A stretch of DNA of 64,000 bases from an uncultured SAR86 cluster bacterium. Its GTDB lineage: Bacteria > Pseudomonadota > Gammaproteobacteria > Magnimaribacterales > D2472. Under the pieces are notes generated by a model that did no database searches, was not told where the DNA came from, and saw only the letters and a list, made by a program, of their open reading frames with translations. Position numbers and translations under genes: made by a program. This document shows, in pieces, positions 7,699-17,318 of the stretch. The number at the start of each line of letters is the position of its first letter. Position 1 is the first letter of the stretch. Where the stretch lies: assembly GCA_905181645.1 (NCBI GenBank), contig CAJIYN010000002.1, forward strand, positions 1 to 64,000, read 5' to 3'.

Positions 7699-9586
7699 AT
7701 GAATAAAAGAATTATAAAAAAATTACTCCCCCTATTAATGCTCAGCATGTGGTGGTGGCGGTGGTGGAGGCGGATCTAGTTCAGGTGGCGGAGGTGACGG
7801 TTACAACCCCAACAACGCTCCTGTGATAGATTCCTCTACTACCACTTATTCAGTATTAGAAAATCAAACTTCAGCCTTTACAGTTTCAGCATCAGATGCT
7901 GATGGCGATACATTAACCTACTCTATAAGTTCAGCAGATGATTCAGCTCTTATGAGTATTAATTCCTCCGGAGTTGTAACATTCATAAGTTCCCCAGATT
8001 TTGAATTACCTTCAGATGCTAATACTGATAATAATTATCAAATTACAGTTACTGTCTCAGATGGAACTCTTTCAGATAGTGAAAACTTTACTGTAACAGT
8101 AACAAACGATACCACTGATGATGTTACATCAACTAATTTTGATGGTGTTTTGATAAGAGATGGCTATATTCAATCTGCAACTGTGTGTATGGCTGTTACA
8201 GATGCAGATGGAGATGACACTTGTGAAGGTGCCACTTATTCAACTACAACTAACTCTGATGGTTCGTTCTCATTAGAAATTGATGACAATATTACTGCCA
8301 CTATAAAATTATTAGCTGAAGATGGTTTCAATCCTGTTACTGATGATGCGGATTCATTTACTATGGGCTTAATTGACCCTACCACTGATCAAAATCTTGT
8401 TATTTCACCATTAAGTACAATGCTTTATGGTGATAATAGATTCTCTTATGAGTCCCTAAAGGAAAAGCTTGGTGTTGACTCAAACTTCATGATTCGTTTT
8501 GATGATCCTTATCTCAGTGTTAATAGTGCTGCATCAAATAAAGCAGCCTTAGTAAATACCCAGCTGCTGATGATGTATGAGGCCCTAAGTGCTCTACAAA
8601 GTCAGTCAGGTGTTTCGGATAATTTAACAGCTGTTTCCACAATTAACGATGCTATTTTTAATCGAGATGCTTCAACTGAAACCTCCCTTGGTGATACCAC
8701 TTTAGTAAGAGACGTACTCCTCAATCTTGATTTACCTAACTACACAGTTACAAATACACAACTTGAGAATCTATCAGGAAGTTTTTCGTCATTCTTACAA
8801 AAAGTTTATGTTGATTCAAATAATGAGCAGACTTATTTCTCCATGACAGCAAGAGATCATGTAACACCTCTTCTTAAAGGTATTTTAGATGATACAGTTG
8901 ATAGCACTGAAATTGATCAAATAATGTTTGATACCTTGCAATGGATCTCAGATAAAAGCTTAAGAACAAATCTTACAGATGTTGAAGACTTTAGAACAAC
9001 ATCCTATACAGTTGGGAACAGCGGGTCTGCATACTACACAGTTGATGGAGTAAATGCAGATTCAACTGCTTTGGTAATATATGCAAAAGTTGGAGATACT
9101 ATAGTCTTTGAACCAACTGCAAGTAATGTCTTTACTGCACATCCATTTGAAATATCTACTTCTCAAAATGATACCGCTGGTAATAATAATATTGGTTCGA
9201 ATGAAGGATGGAGCCAGTCAAACAATAGCCTTACAGTAACGGCAGATACGCCAACAGTTTTATATCCTCATTGTGGAGTGCATTCAGGTATGTATACAAA
9301 CGGAAGAATAGAAATAGTGACAACATTTGATCAATCAAAACTAGATATTAATCAAGCTTCTGGTGCATTAGAGGTAAATGGAACTGTTTCTGTAGGCCCA
9401 TTCAAAGGTGCCTCTGGATTTACACACAAAGTCTATTTAAGAACTGCTGATGCTGGAGATAGTCAACATGCACATGAGTTTAAAGAATATCCTGGAATAA
9501 CTTTCTATATGCCAGCTGGGCAGGGTTACCACGGACAAACTTCAAGTTCCGGAGAGCTTAGTTTTAAAACTAAGTCGCATTATTAA
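7699..9586 (+). CDS. Large lipoprotein with cadherin-like repeat and type-I copper (cupredoxin) domain
   Basis: ATG 7699 starts KRIIKKLLPLLML; restoring one base near 7747 gives the lipobox LSAC followed by a run of glycines, then the frame open from 7750 to 9586. Order: Gly/Ser linker, one cadherin-like domain (DADGDTLTYSIS, SPDFELP, ITVTVSDGTLSDS) at residues ~45-130, a Ser/Thr-rich middle, and a plastocyanin-like domain near residues 435-530 with the ligand set HPF and PHCGVHSGM (His, Cys, His, Met). A C-terminal part contains HAHEFKEYPG and GYHGQ. Probably a surface-exposed, copper-binding lipoprotein; partner unknown. The frame resumes with no loss, so the shift is likely an error. Confidence 0.75.
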
Positions 9587-9723
9587 GTATTACTATCATC
9601 GCTAGGTTTACCTCTCTCATTCCTAACGACTAAGTTAGTAAAAATATTACTTAATCTTTGTCTGTCTTATATAACACTTTTTTTTATTCTATACTTAACA
9701 ATCAACAACATAGGAAAGTAATC

Positions 9724-9815
9724 ATGGCTAAAGGATTAGATAAACAAAAAAATGATAAAACATAGGAGAAACTTTAAAAGAAAAAAGAAAAGAAAAGAAA
9801 GAAAAGAAAAAGTAA
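9724..9815 (+). CDS. Small Lys-rich protein (about 30 aa), frameshifted
   Basis: GGAAAG then ATG 9724 gives MAKGLDKQKNDK; with one base restored the frame continues GETLKEKRKEKKEKKK and stops at 9813. Short 'MAKG...' lysine/glutamate-rich proteins of this type are common in proteobacteria and have no known role. A possible -10 (TATACT) lies about 35 bases upstream. Confidence 0.4.
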
Positions 9816-9820
9816 AATCA

Positions 9821-9925
9821 GATGTTATTATTTCATCTATTGTTGCTATTGATGGGTTGGCAGGTTCAGGAAAGGGAGTATTAGCCAAGGCACTTGGCTT
9901 TGCAGCATTACACTTCGACCATTAA
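9821..9925 (+). pseudogene. Fragment of cytidylate kinase N-terminus
   Basis: The frame reads IVAIDGLAGSGKG, then LAKALGFAALHFD and stops. This is the P-loop (GLAGSGKG) plus the helix and LHFD(TG) strand that begin CMP kinase; everything after the Asp is missing. The fragment is antisense to the 3' end of the next gene, so two unrelated sequences meet near 9925. It has no clear start codon. Confidence 0.6.
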
Positions 9926-10430
9926 ATTCAAATAATAAAGGATTTATATATGGTCCAGCAGGCGACAACGGCGCCCATGAAAGGTCTTTACCAACTGAAA
10001 GTTGGTCGTGGTATAAGAACATCTCAACAAAGATATTTTGCCCAATACACCAGGCCATAAAGATACCAAAGGCACCCCAATTCCAATATTTAAATATATT
10101 ATTATCTCTTTTTGCATAGCGCCACATTAACCATAATCCACCAAGCGTTATAGATCCGGCATCAGCAAGAGAATTCATAACCCAATTAATATTGATAGGT
10201 AGCCATTGATTTAATGTCGCTGAACGTCTTATATCAACTGAATCTCCATCCACCCATCCATAGGTAAACCAAAGCTCCCACCCTATAGCGCAAGCTAAGA
10301 ATGCACCAATATATATAGCTGGTACCCAATGAGGAAGAGATGATCTTTTTAAAATAATAAGATAGATTGGTAACAGCGCTGGTACCTCTAAGAATAAATC
10401 ACATCCAAGTAAAAGGAACTCATAATTCAT
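9846..10430 (-). CDS. Multi-pass membrane protein, C-terminus replaced
   Basis: The frame begins MNYEFLLLGCDLFLEV and has about five hydrophobic segments (PALLPIYLIIL, WVPAIYIGAFLACAIGW, SITLGGLWLMW, WGAFGIFMAWCIGQ). I do not recognise a family; relatives appear to be 6-helix integral proteins. Residues up to about NPLLFEFNG look native. The last ~25 codons (9846-9922) are the antisense of the cytidylate kinase fragment, so the true C-terminus is not present. The 10431-10545 gap may hold its promoter. Confidence 0.55.
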   Translation of the reverse strand: MNYEFLLLGCDLFLEVPALLPIYLIILKRSSLPHWVPAIYIGAFLACAIGWELWFTYGWVDGDSVDIRRSATLNQWLPININWVMNSLADAGSITLGGLWLMWRYAKRDNNIFKYWNWGAFGIFMAWCIGQNIFVEMFLYHDQLSVGKDLSWAPLSPAGPYINPLLFEFNGRSVMLQSQVPWLILPFLNLPTHQ

Positions 10431-10598
10431 ACCATTTAAATGTATTCAATTTGTATATATCTTTATAGTAATACATCATTGAAATGTATTATATTAATTA
10501 TCTTTAAATAGCATTTATTAAGTTTCATCATTGAAAAATATTGACTATCTTACATTTGGCGCTCATCAGCTAGGTCAATTAAAAGCCTTGCATACGAT

Positions 10599-11183
10599 AT
10601 GCTGTTTTCTCTTAACGAATGCCTAAAAGATGTTCCAAAAGATTCTGGCTCACTTATCTTAGCTGGAAGAGATGGTATATTTTCAGGTGGATTTGATTTA
10701 AAAACACTTGGATCTGGCGATGTTGATGCCATTATAAAAATGGTTAGGTTAGGGTATAAAACTCTTTTAGACCTTTACGCATTTCCAAGACCTGTTGTTG
10801 CTGCAGTTACCGGGCATTCTGTTGCTCTAGGTATATTTGTAACCTGTTGTGCTGATTACAGGATTGCTATTGATGGTAATTACATATGCCAAGCGAATGA
10901 AGTTAGAAATAATATGGATATACCAATTCAAATAATGGAAATTGTGAAAGCCCGAGTAAACAAAAAATATTTCTACAGAGCTGTGCTTCATGGTGATCCT
11001 TTAAATATGAATCAGGCTGTTGAAGCTGGTTATATTGATGAACTGGTAAATGCTGAAGATTTGATGAAGAGAGCATTAGAGAAAGCGGAAGATTTAGCAA
11101 CTCTTGGCCATCCTTTTTACGAAAATACTAAAAATGTTGCTCAAGCAGACATTGTTAAAAAAATTAGTGATGCAATTTTCTAA
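10599..11183 (+). CDS. Enoyl-CoA hydratase/isomerase family protein, N-terminus incomplete
   Basis: Crotonase fold: LNECLKDVP, SLILAGRDGIFSGGFDL (oxyanion-hole loop with FSGGFDL), RPVVAAVTGHSVALG (second oxyanion loop), then the C-terminal helices. The usual glutamates of active hydratases are not obvious: the second loop is followed by VTCCADYRIAIDG. About 20-25 N-terminal residues (first beta strand and the N/ANA-S-D-M motif) are missing or garbled between 10545 and 10598. Likely acts on acyl-CoA. Start ATG 10599 is only the first in-frame Met. Confidence 0.75.
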   Translation: MLFSLNECLKDVPKDSGSLILAGRDGIFSGGFDLKTLGSGDVDAIIKMVRLGYKTLLDLYAFPRPVVAAVTGHSVALGIFVTCCADYRIAIDGNYICQANEVRNNMDIPIQIMEIVKARVNKKYFYRAVLHGDPLNMNQAVEAGYIDELVNAEDLMKRALEKAEDLATLGHPFYENTKNVAQADIVKKISDAIF

Positions 11184-11191
11184 AATAAATT

Positions 11192-11875
11192 CTAATTAAA
11201 ATTTTTATACGTAAAGTACTGAATTCCAGTACTATTGTTACTTAAATTTTTTACTACAGATTGAGATAAAATCTTAACGTCAACTCCTTTATAGTCGATT
11301 AATCCTCCAATCATAAAAGGTTTAGTTAATAAGCTGACATATTCACCAAGAAAAACATCAAATCTGTATGAATTTTTATTTTTCTCCCAATCAATACGTC
11401 CGCACATGTGAGCAGGTCTAAAGATATTTGTAGATTCAAAATTCATACTAATGATTTGATCCTCAACCTCACCCTTAGTTTTAAGATAGGTATTGAATGA
11501 TTTAGAATTTGCTCCTACTGCTGAAACAATCGATATTTTTTGAATACCTGATTTTTTTGCTGCTTTGGCAAGATTGATAACATGCTGCTTATCAATCTTT
11601 ATAAACGAAGAAATATCTTTCTTTTTGAGATAAATTAAATCCCAAAGCTTTAAAGGGGTTCCAAGGCATATAACGAGATGATCTGAGGAGGGTAGCTGAG
11701 TATCAGCACTGAGTTTATCAAAATCAAATATAAGATTAGTCGCGTTACTAGGAAGATTGTTGGGAATTTTCCTTGATAGTGTTGTTAATTCGACATCTTT
11801 TTTTGCCAGCTCCTGCATTATATGATTACCTGCAAAGCCCGAAGAGCCTACTAAAAGAATTTTCTGTTTGTTCAT
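11192..11875 (-). CDS. NAD(P)-binding Rossmann-fold oxidoreductase (HTATIP2/atypical SDR type)
   Basis: 227 aa, intact. N-terminal dinucleotide motif GSSGFAGNH (residues 10-18), then HLVICLGTPL, a core ISIVSAVGANS and YLKTKGEVED, where the YxxxK-like YLKTK replaces the classical site, and IFRPAHMCGR. This order fits the NmrA/HTATIP2-like atypical SDRs, which often act as redox sensors. Convergent with the crotonase gene (8 bp between stops) and divergent from the TetR gene. Confidence 0.8.
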   Translation of the reverse strand: MNKQKILLVGSSGFAGNHIMQELAKKDVELTTLSRKIPNNLPSNATNLIFDFDKLSADTQLPSSDHLVICLGTPLKLWDLIYLKKKDISSFIKIDKQHVINLAKAAKKSGIQKISIVSAVGANSKSFNTYLKTKGEVEDQIISMNFESTNIFRPAHMCGRIDWEKNKNSYRFDVFLGEYVSLLTKPFMIGGLIDYKGVDVKILSQSVVKNLSNNSTGIQYFTYKNFN

Positions 11876-12022
11876 AAAAAGATTTTATATTATCTATAAG
11901 CACTAATGTAATTAATACCAATAAATACACCATCATAATTTTGAGACATATCTCATATAGATAAGTAAAATAAACAAATGATAGTTTCTACTACTAATTT
12001 TTTTTCTACCAATATTTTGGAT

Positions 12023-12574
12023 ATGTCAAAAAGAGAAAAAACCTACTTTAGCCTCATAGACGCATCAATTGATTTATTGGCTGATAAAGGTTTTCATAAC
12101 GCTTCAGTAAAAGCAATATGTCAACAATCAGAGGTGGCTAATGGAACTTTTTATAACTATTTTGTTGATAAAGAAGATATCTATTCTCAAGCATCTTTAT
12201 ACATTTCAAGACACTTAACTAAATATTTAGACTCTAAGAAATCTAAAGTTAAAGGCGCAGCTAATATTTTTAAAACTGGATATTTAGAATATATAAACTA
12301 CCTTTCAGTAAGACCTAATTGGGCAGCTGTCTTAATACAGAGTCAAAGAGGGCATTACGGAAAAGATGTTTGGAGTCTAAATAAAAGACGTGTGTCAGCT
12401 GATATTAAGCGAGGTATAAAAGAGGGTGTTTTTAAAATTAAATTTGATAATTTTCTTGTAGATCACATCCTTCTAATTGTGCTTCATTCAATAGGTCAGC
12501 AAATTGGATTTAGAAAAATCGAACTTAAAAATAGCATAGCAATAATGAGGTTACTTAAATATGAAAAATCTTAA
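12023..12574 (+). CDS. TetR/AcrR family transcriptional regulator
   Basis: N-terminal helix-turn-helix: REKTYFSLIDASIDLLADKG, NASVKAICQQSEVANGTFYNYF, the canonical TetR DNA-binding helices. The C-terminal ligand domain is not diagnostic. The frame is open back to ATG 11978, but MSKREK at 12023 is the natural start. It overlaps the thioesterase gene by 14 bases and may control it and the Rossmann gene across the divergent promoter region. Confidence 0.85.
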   Translation: MSKREKTYFSLIDASIDLLADKGFHNASVKAICQQSEVANGTFYNYFVDKEDIYSQASLYISRHLTKYLDSKKSKVKGAANIFKTGYLEYINYLSVRPNWAAVLIQSQRGHYGKDVWSLNKRRVSADIKRGIKEGVFKIKFDNFLVDHILLIVLHSIGQQIGFRKIELKNSIAIMRLLKYEKS

Positions 12575-12978
12575 AGAAACAATGAAATTATTTGTTGAGC
12601 ACAAACCTGAGTTTTTTAATGGAGGTTTTTCACCAGATGTAATTTGATGAGAATAATAAAATGAATATGATTTGTTTTAATCCATCAATTGCATTAACAC
12701 ATACAAATGGAACAATAGTTCAAGGTGGTTTTGTTGCTGGAATGCTGGATTCAGCAATGGCTCAATACATACTAAATCTGCATGAGTTTAAAGTGAACCC
12801 ATTGTCTTTGGATATCAATGTGAAGTACTTATTACCCTGTAGACCAAAAAGACTAGAAGTTAATGCAAAGATTTTAAAAATGGGAAAATCAATTGCATTC
12901 ACATCTGCTGAGCTATATCAGGATGGAAATCTTGTGGCAGCCGCAACTGCAACGAACAAACTGATAACCCTCAGATAA
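12561..12978 (+). CDS. PaaI-type hotdog thioesterase, one frameshift
   Basis: ATG 12561 opens MKNLKETMKLFVEHKPEFF; one extra base near 12645 moves the frame to the ORF at 12661. There the hotdog core reads GTIVQGGFVAGMLDSAMAQ, which contains the PaaI catalytic region (HGG replaced by QGG, and Asp of MLDSAMA), followed by LDINVKYLLPCRPKRL and AELYQDGNLVAAATAT. Likely hydrolyses acyl- or aryl-CoA. It overlaps the TetR gene. Confidence 0.8.
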
Positions 12979-13015
12979 TTCACATGCTATATATATTTAA
13001 TATATAATTTTTGAT

Positions 13016-13585
13016 ATGAATAATGAGCAAGCAAAATTTACCAAAATGATTGATGGTACAGAAGATGATTATAAAATCATTGGTGGTTGGGGTATGGAGC
13101 ATACACTTAGTCTTTCTGGCAGACTTTTAGAGCATATGAAGCTTTTAAAAGGTGACACAGGTGGTTTTGCTGTAGATAGACTTACTCACTGCTTGCAAAC
13201 TGCAACAAGAGCACATAAGGATGGCAGAGATACAGAGTATGTTGTCTGCGCATTACTTCATGACATAGGTGACACTTTGGGGCCATCTAATCATGCTGAT
13301 ATTGCAGCAACTATATTAGAGCCTTATGTTTCTGAAGAAAATCATTGGATTGTAAAACATCACGGCATCTTTCAGGGTTATTATTTCTTTCATTTTCTTG
13401 GTTTGGATAAGAATATGCGAGATAAATACAAGAATAATAAGCACTTTGACAAGTGTGCAGAATTTTGTGCAAAGTACGATCAAAATAGCTTCGATCCTGA
13501 TTATGAATCTTATAATTTAGATTTCTTTATTCCTATGGTTGAAGAGGTCTTTAGAGCTCCTAAAAAATCTATATATAATTCTTAA
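13016..13585 (+). CDS. HD-domain protein, PhnZ-like (COG4341)
   Basis: 189 aa, intact. Metal-binding motifs in order: HCLQTATRAH, HDIGDTLG (the HD pair), VKHHGIFQG (His-His) and CAKYDQNSFDP. This set is that of the predicted HD phosphohydrolases related to PhnZ, whose mixed-valence di-iron site oxidises phosphonates; most members lack a proven substrate. No phosphonate genes lie nearby, so the PhnZ activity is not inferred. Starts 38 bp after the thioesterase. Confidence 0.8.
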   Translation: MNNEQAKFTKMIDGTEDDYKIIGGWGMEHTLSLSGRLLEHMKLLKGDTGGFAVDRLTHCLQTATRAHKDGRDTEYVVCALLHDIGDTLGPSNHADIAATILEPYVSEENHWIVKHHGIFQGYYFFHFLGLDKNMRDKYKNNKHFDKCAEFCAKYDQNSFDPDYESYNLDFFIPMVEEVFRAPKKSIYNS

Positions 13586-13594
13586 TAGTAAATC

Positions 13595-14637
13595 ATGGAA
13601 AAAGAGGAATTATATAAACTTCTTGTACCAATAAAACCAAAAACTACTTTTGCCCAATCTGAACATCCGGAGCAACCAGACTATTCAATAATTTATAATT
13701 GGGCGGCTTTACCCCACATTAAAGGTCTTCAGCATCAAGTTCCTGCTGATAATTATTCATCTATTACAGACTCTTCAGAAATAGATGTTTTTTATATTCA
13801 CCCAACAGGTTTTTTTGGCAGACACTGGAATTGCAGAGTAGATAAGAATATTGCTTCTTATGACAGAACAGAATTAATGCTCATAAATCAAGCCAGTGCT
13901 TTTAACGAGTCTTGCAATATATATGTACCTCATTATCGGCAGGCTACTTACTACTCTTACTTTGATAAAGGCGAGGATGGATTTAATGCTCATGATTTAG
14001 CTTATAGGGATATTGAGGATGCTTTTGAATATTATTTAGAGAACTTTAATAACGGAAAGCCTTTTATCATTGCAGCTCATAGCCAAGGATCTCTTCATGG
14101 ACAAAGACTTATTCATAATAAAATTCAAAATACTTCCTTAAAAGGTCAGATGATATGCGCATATCTAATTGGATATATGATTCCTGAAAATCATTTCAAA
14201 ACTTTATTTCCAAATTTAGAACCATCTATATCACCTACCGATACTGGAACAATTATTACCTGGGCAACTGTAATGGAAGATTATATTAGAGCTAGAGAAA
14301 AAACAATTTTCTGGCTTCCTGATGGTTGGACAAAGCAAGATATGGGCCAAAAAATAATTTCTACAAATCCGGAAGCTAAATGTTATTGGTTTGGGTAAAT
14401 ACATTAGATACATTCCATAACAACTAAAGCTAAAAATTATAATTTTGCTGATCGTTTAGCTAAAGAATACTCTGGTTCTATTAAGTCGATCATTCCATCA
14501 AACCAACAAGATTTTGATTGCCAAATTAATCATGCTAGTGGTCTTCTTGAAACAAGAGGTGAGTTGGTAGATAAAATAAGAAAATTAGTAGATTCAGGTG
14601 ATTTACATAATTTTGATATTTCTTTATTCTGGGGATC
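13595..14637 (+). CDS. DUF3089 alpha/beta hydrolase, frameshifted, last residues lost
   Basis: DUF3089 features: IDVFYIHPTGF, a conserved YVPHYRQATY, the nucleophile elbow IAAHSQGS, then YLIGYMIP and TDTGTIITWAT. The frame breaks near 14395 (CYWFG then stop); after one or two indels the family C-terminus continues in another frame to GLLETRGEL ... LHNFDISLFWG near 14632. The expected ending is replaced by an ABC-transporter scrap. Role unknown; family members are putative lipases/esterases. Starts 9 bp after the HD gene. Confidence 0.75.
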
Positions 14638-14679
14638 CTTGGACCTAATGGTGCAGGCAAATCAACTACAATTAAAATG
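14635..14679 (+). pseudogene. Walker A scrap of an ABC-transporter ATPase
   Basis: Fifteen codons read ILGPNGAGKSTTIKM, the exact Walker A of an ABC-2/DRA-type ATPase. Nothing before or after belongs to an ABC protein: upstream is the DUF3089 C-terminus, and the final ATG is the start of the following hydrolase, in the same frame. No ribosome site is left for that hydrolase. Confidence 0.65.
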
Positions 14680-15630
14680 TTTAAATACTCTCTTTTAATT
14701 TTATTACTTGGAATTAACTATCCTATGAATGCATATAATGAGGGTTACTCAGACAATAATGGAGTTAAGATATTCTATAGAGATTATGGTCCTATGGGTG
14801 CTGAGCCTATAATCCTTGTTCAGGGTTTAGGGGGTCAATTAACATTGTGGCCTGAATTTTTGATTAAAGATTTGCAAGCAAATAATTTTAGGCCCATTGC
14901 CTATGATAATAGAGATGTTGGCTTATCATCCCGCTTTACTTCTAAGCCCTCTCAGCTAATAAATTACGTAAAGTATTTTTTATTCATTCCTATCAGATCA
15001 GAGTATTCAATAGAGGATATGGCTTCAGATGGCATCGCTGTTCTTGATGAGCTGAAGATAGAAAAAGCGCATATCTTTGGAATGTCTATGGGCGGAATGA
15101 TTGCGCAAATTCTTGTAGCCAACTTTCCAAGTAGAGCTAAAACCTTTACGCAAATTTCTTCTACTGCATCAACACCCAATCCTTTTAACGGACCAAAGCT
15201 AAAAGTCAGAAATTTAATTTTAGATAGATCAATTACTAAAAATGCATCCTATGAAGATAGATATCAGCGAGCGGTTGAACTTATCAAAGTTATTGGAATG
15301 GAGGGATATGAATTTGATACTCCTGAATTTAAAGAACAGGCTATAGAGAATATGAAGCGCTCAAAAGACGATACTGGATTTTCAAGACAGCTACTTGCTA
15401 TTCTTTCGTCAAAAAATAGATTCAATAAGATTAAAGCTATAAACATTCCTACTTTGATTATTCACGGAGCAGATGATCCATTACTTAAGGTTAAAAATGC
15501 CTACAAGATGCATAAATTAATACCTGAAAGTGAATTAATAATAATTGATGATATGCGGCATCTTATAGAGCAACCTATACTCGAACAGTTTAAGAAAAGA
15601 CTTCTTCAACACTTAAATTCTAATTCCTAA
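14677..15630 (+). CDS. Secreted alpha/beta-fold hydrolase
   Basis: 317 aa, intact. The first ~19 residues (FKYSLLILLLGINYPMNA) look like a signal peptide. Then the hydrolase core: VQGLGGQLTLW (oxyanion hole), YDNRDVGLS, nucleophile elbow GMSMGG near residue 135, the acid in IHGADDPLL and the catalytic His in DMRHLIEQPI. Family includes haloperoxidase-like esterases (COG0596). The start ATG lies inside the ABC scrap, so the native upstream region is lost. Confidence 0.85.
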   Translation: MFKYSLLILLLGINYPMNAYNEGYSDNNGVKIFYRDYGPMGAEPIILVQGLGGQLTLWPEFLIKDLQANNFRPIAYDNRDVGLSSRFTSKPSQLINYVKYFLFIPIRSEYSIEDMASDGIAVLDELKIEKAHIFGMSMGGMIAQILVANFPSRAKTFTQISSTASTPNPFNGPKLKVRNLILDRSITKNASYEDRYQRAVELIKVIGMEGYEFDTPEFKEQAIENMKRSKDDTGFSRQLLAILSSKNRFNKIKAINIPTLIIHGADDPLLKVKNAYKMHKLIPESELIIIDDMRHLIEQPILEQFKKRLLQHLNSNS

Positions 15631-15730
15631 AATAAAAAATGATATCAATAGAATTATTGGTTCTGAAAAAGTCTGCAAAATATAGTAATTTCATTTCTTT
15701 TTACTATTTTTTTATACTAATATTGCAGGG

Positions 15731-17019
15731 TTGGAACCAGCTTTAGCTGGTTTAGCTATTTTAGTTGCCTTGTGTGTTGATGCAGTTACTGATCCTTTAA
15801 TGGGAACAATAACAGATAGAACCAATTCAAGATGGGGAAGAAGACATCCTTATATGTTTGTTTCATTCATACCTCTGGCAATAGGTTATGTTTTATTGTT
15901 TATTCCAAATCCTAGTTGGGATGTTTCACAAACAGGGCTATTTCTCTGGATGGTTAGTTTTGCAATTTTAACCCGAGTGGGTATGACTCTATTTGATATA
16001 CCTCATAGAGGCTTAGGAGCCGAACTTTCAAAGGATTACGAAGAGCGAGCATTAATAATGTCCTGGAGAGAGCTATTTGGTTGGCTTGCTGGACTAACTA
16101 ACGCATTTTTGGGTTATTTTATCTTCTTGAGAGCAACGCCTGAATATCCACGAGGCATGTTAAATCCAGAAGCCTATCTTCCATTTGCATTTGCAGGTGC
16201 TGCAATAATGGTCGTAGCTATTTTATTTTCATCTTTTACAACACTTAAAACAGGAAAATCACTTTCAAAGTGGGAAGGTTCTTTAAAGCTAATCGACATT
16301 CTTAAAGAATTAAAAATAGCTTTATCAAATAGATCTTTTATAAGACTCTTTTTTATAAACTTAACTTTAGCAATTGCATGGGGTCTTGGTAATGCTTTGA
16401 CACTTTATGTGAATACATTTTTTTGGGAATTTACTACTGTTCAAATTACAGCCTTTTTGCCGGTTTATGCAATTTGCTCATATTTTGGTTTCTTATTAAC
16501 GCCAATACTCATTAAAAAATTCGATAAGAAATATATTGTTATATGCTCTCTATGTGTTGTTTCATTTATGACGGTTATGCCTTTTCTATTCTTCAACCTA
16601 GGTATGACTCCTGAAAAAGGTTCATGGGCATTAATACCATTTCTTTCATCCTTTCTTGTTTTTGGAATGACTTTTAATATTATTGGAATTATGACAAGAG
16701 ATTCTATGCTTGGAGATATTAGTGATGAGGTTGAGTTAGACAGTGGAAAAAGACAAGAAGGAATTCTTATGCAGCTGTATCTTTTATGCAAAAAGTTAAT
16801 ACTGGCTTAGGGAGTTTTACAGCAGGACTAGTTTTCTTTGATACGTTTTCTGAAGCCATAGTAATGCAAAGCCAAAATGGTCAGAGCCATGGACTTTATG
16901 TCTGGCTTGTTGTTGCAATAGTTTCGGTAACTATAGCGGCAACATTTATTGTTTATAAATACAAAATTACTCGAGCTAGACATGCTGAAATTATTGCAGC
17001 TCTAAATACATCTTCTTAA
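15731..17019 (+). CDS. GPH-family (MelB-like) MFS transporter, frameshifted
   Basis: Sodium/sugar-symporter-like MFS protein (COG2211). Recognisable: LVALCVDAVTDPLMGTITD, SRWGRRHPYMF, DIPHRGLGAELS and DEVELDSGKRQEGI. One base is missing near 16770 (the CTTATG stretch); then the frame 16786-17019 continues AVSFMQKVNTGLGSFTAG to the C-terminus. The first helix and its start lie in 15640-15730 but the frame is garbled, so ~25 residues are not assigned. Substrate unknown; marine homologues are often near hydrolases. Confidence 0.8.
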
Positions 17020-17066
17020 AATAAATAATTATATCTATCTACCCATAATTCAAATAGAATCACTTC

Positions 17067-17318
17067 ATGAAAATTACAGATAATCTAATCTTAATTCCCT
17101 GGTTCCTAGGTTTCATAAATTTCACAACGCCTTTTAACAATATCTATCTCTTTTGGACTATTAATCTAATATTTTATGGATTACTATTTGCTCACTTAGT
17201 TGAGAGCATCATCTTTAGACAAAAAATTATCAATGGACCAAAAGGTCCCTGGATTGGATTTTCTTTAACCCTTATTTATGGTGTTTTATTCTTAAGATCT
17301 TTTAGTCAAAAAAGTTAA
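17067..17318 (+). CDS. Small membrane protein, three helices
   Basis: 83 aa with hydrophobic segments LILIPWFLGFINF, INLIFYGLLFAHLVESIIF and WIGFSLTLIYGVLFL. Looks like the small YhhL/DUF1145-type inner-membrane proteins, but I cannot confirm it. Its stop codon overlaps the start of the MATE gene by one base (TAATG), so the two are co-translated. Confidence 0.6.
   Translation: MKITDNLILIPWFLGFINFTTPFNNIYLFWTINLIFYGLLFAHLVESIIFRQKIINGPKGPWIGFSLTLIYGVLFLRSFSQKS

Noticed and set aside
9781-9815. A/G-rich tract as a regulatory purine element
   Set aside because: Better explained as lysine and glutamate codons of the small MAKG-type protein.
16465-16791. 108-residue minus-strand ORF
   Set aside because: Antisense shadow of the conserved GPH transporter gene.
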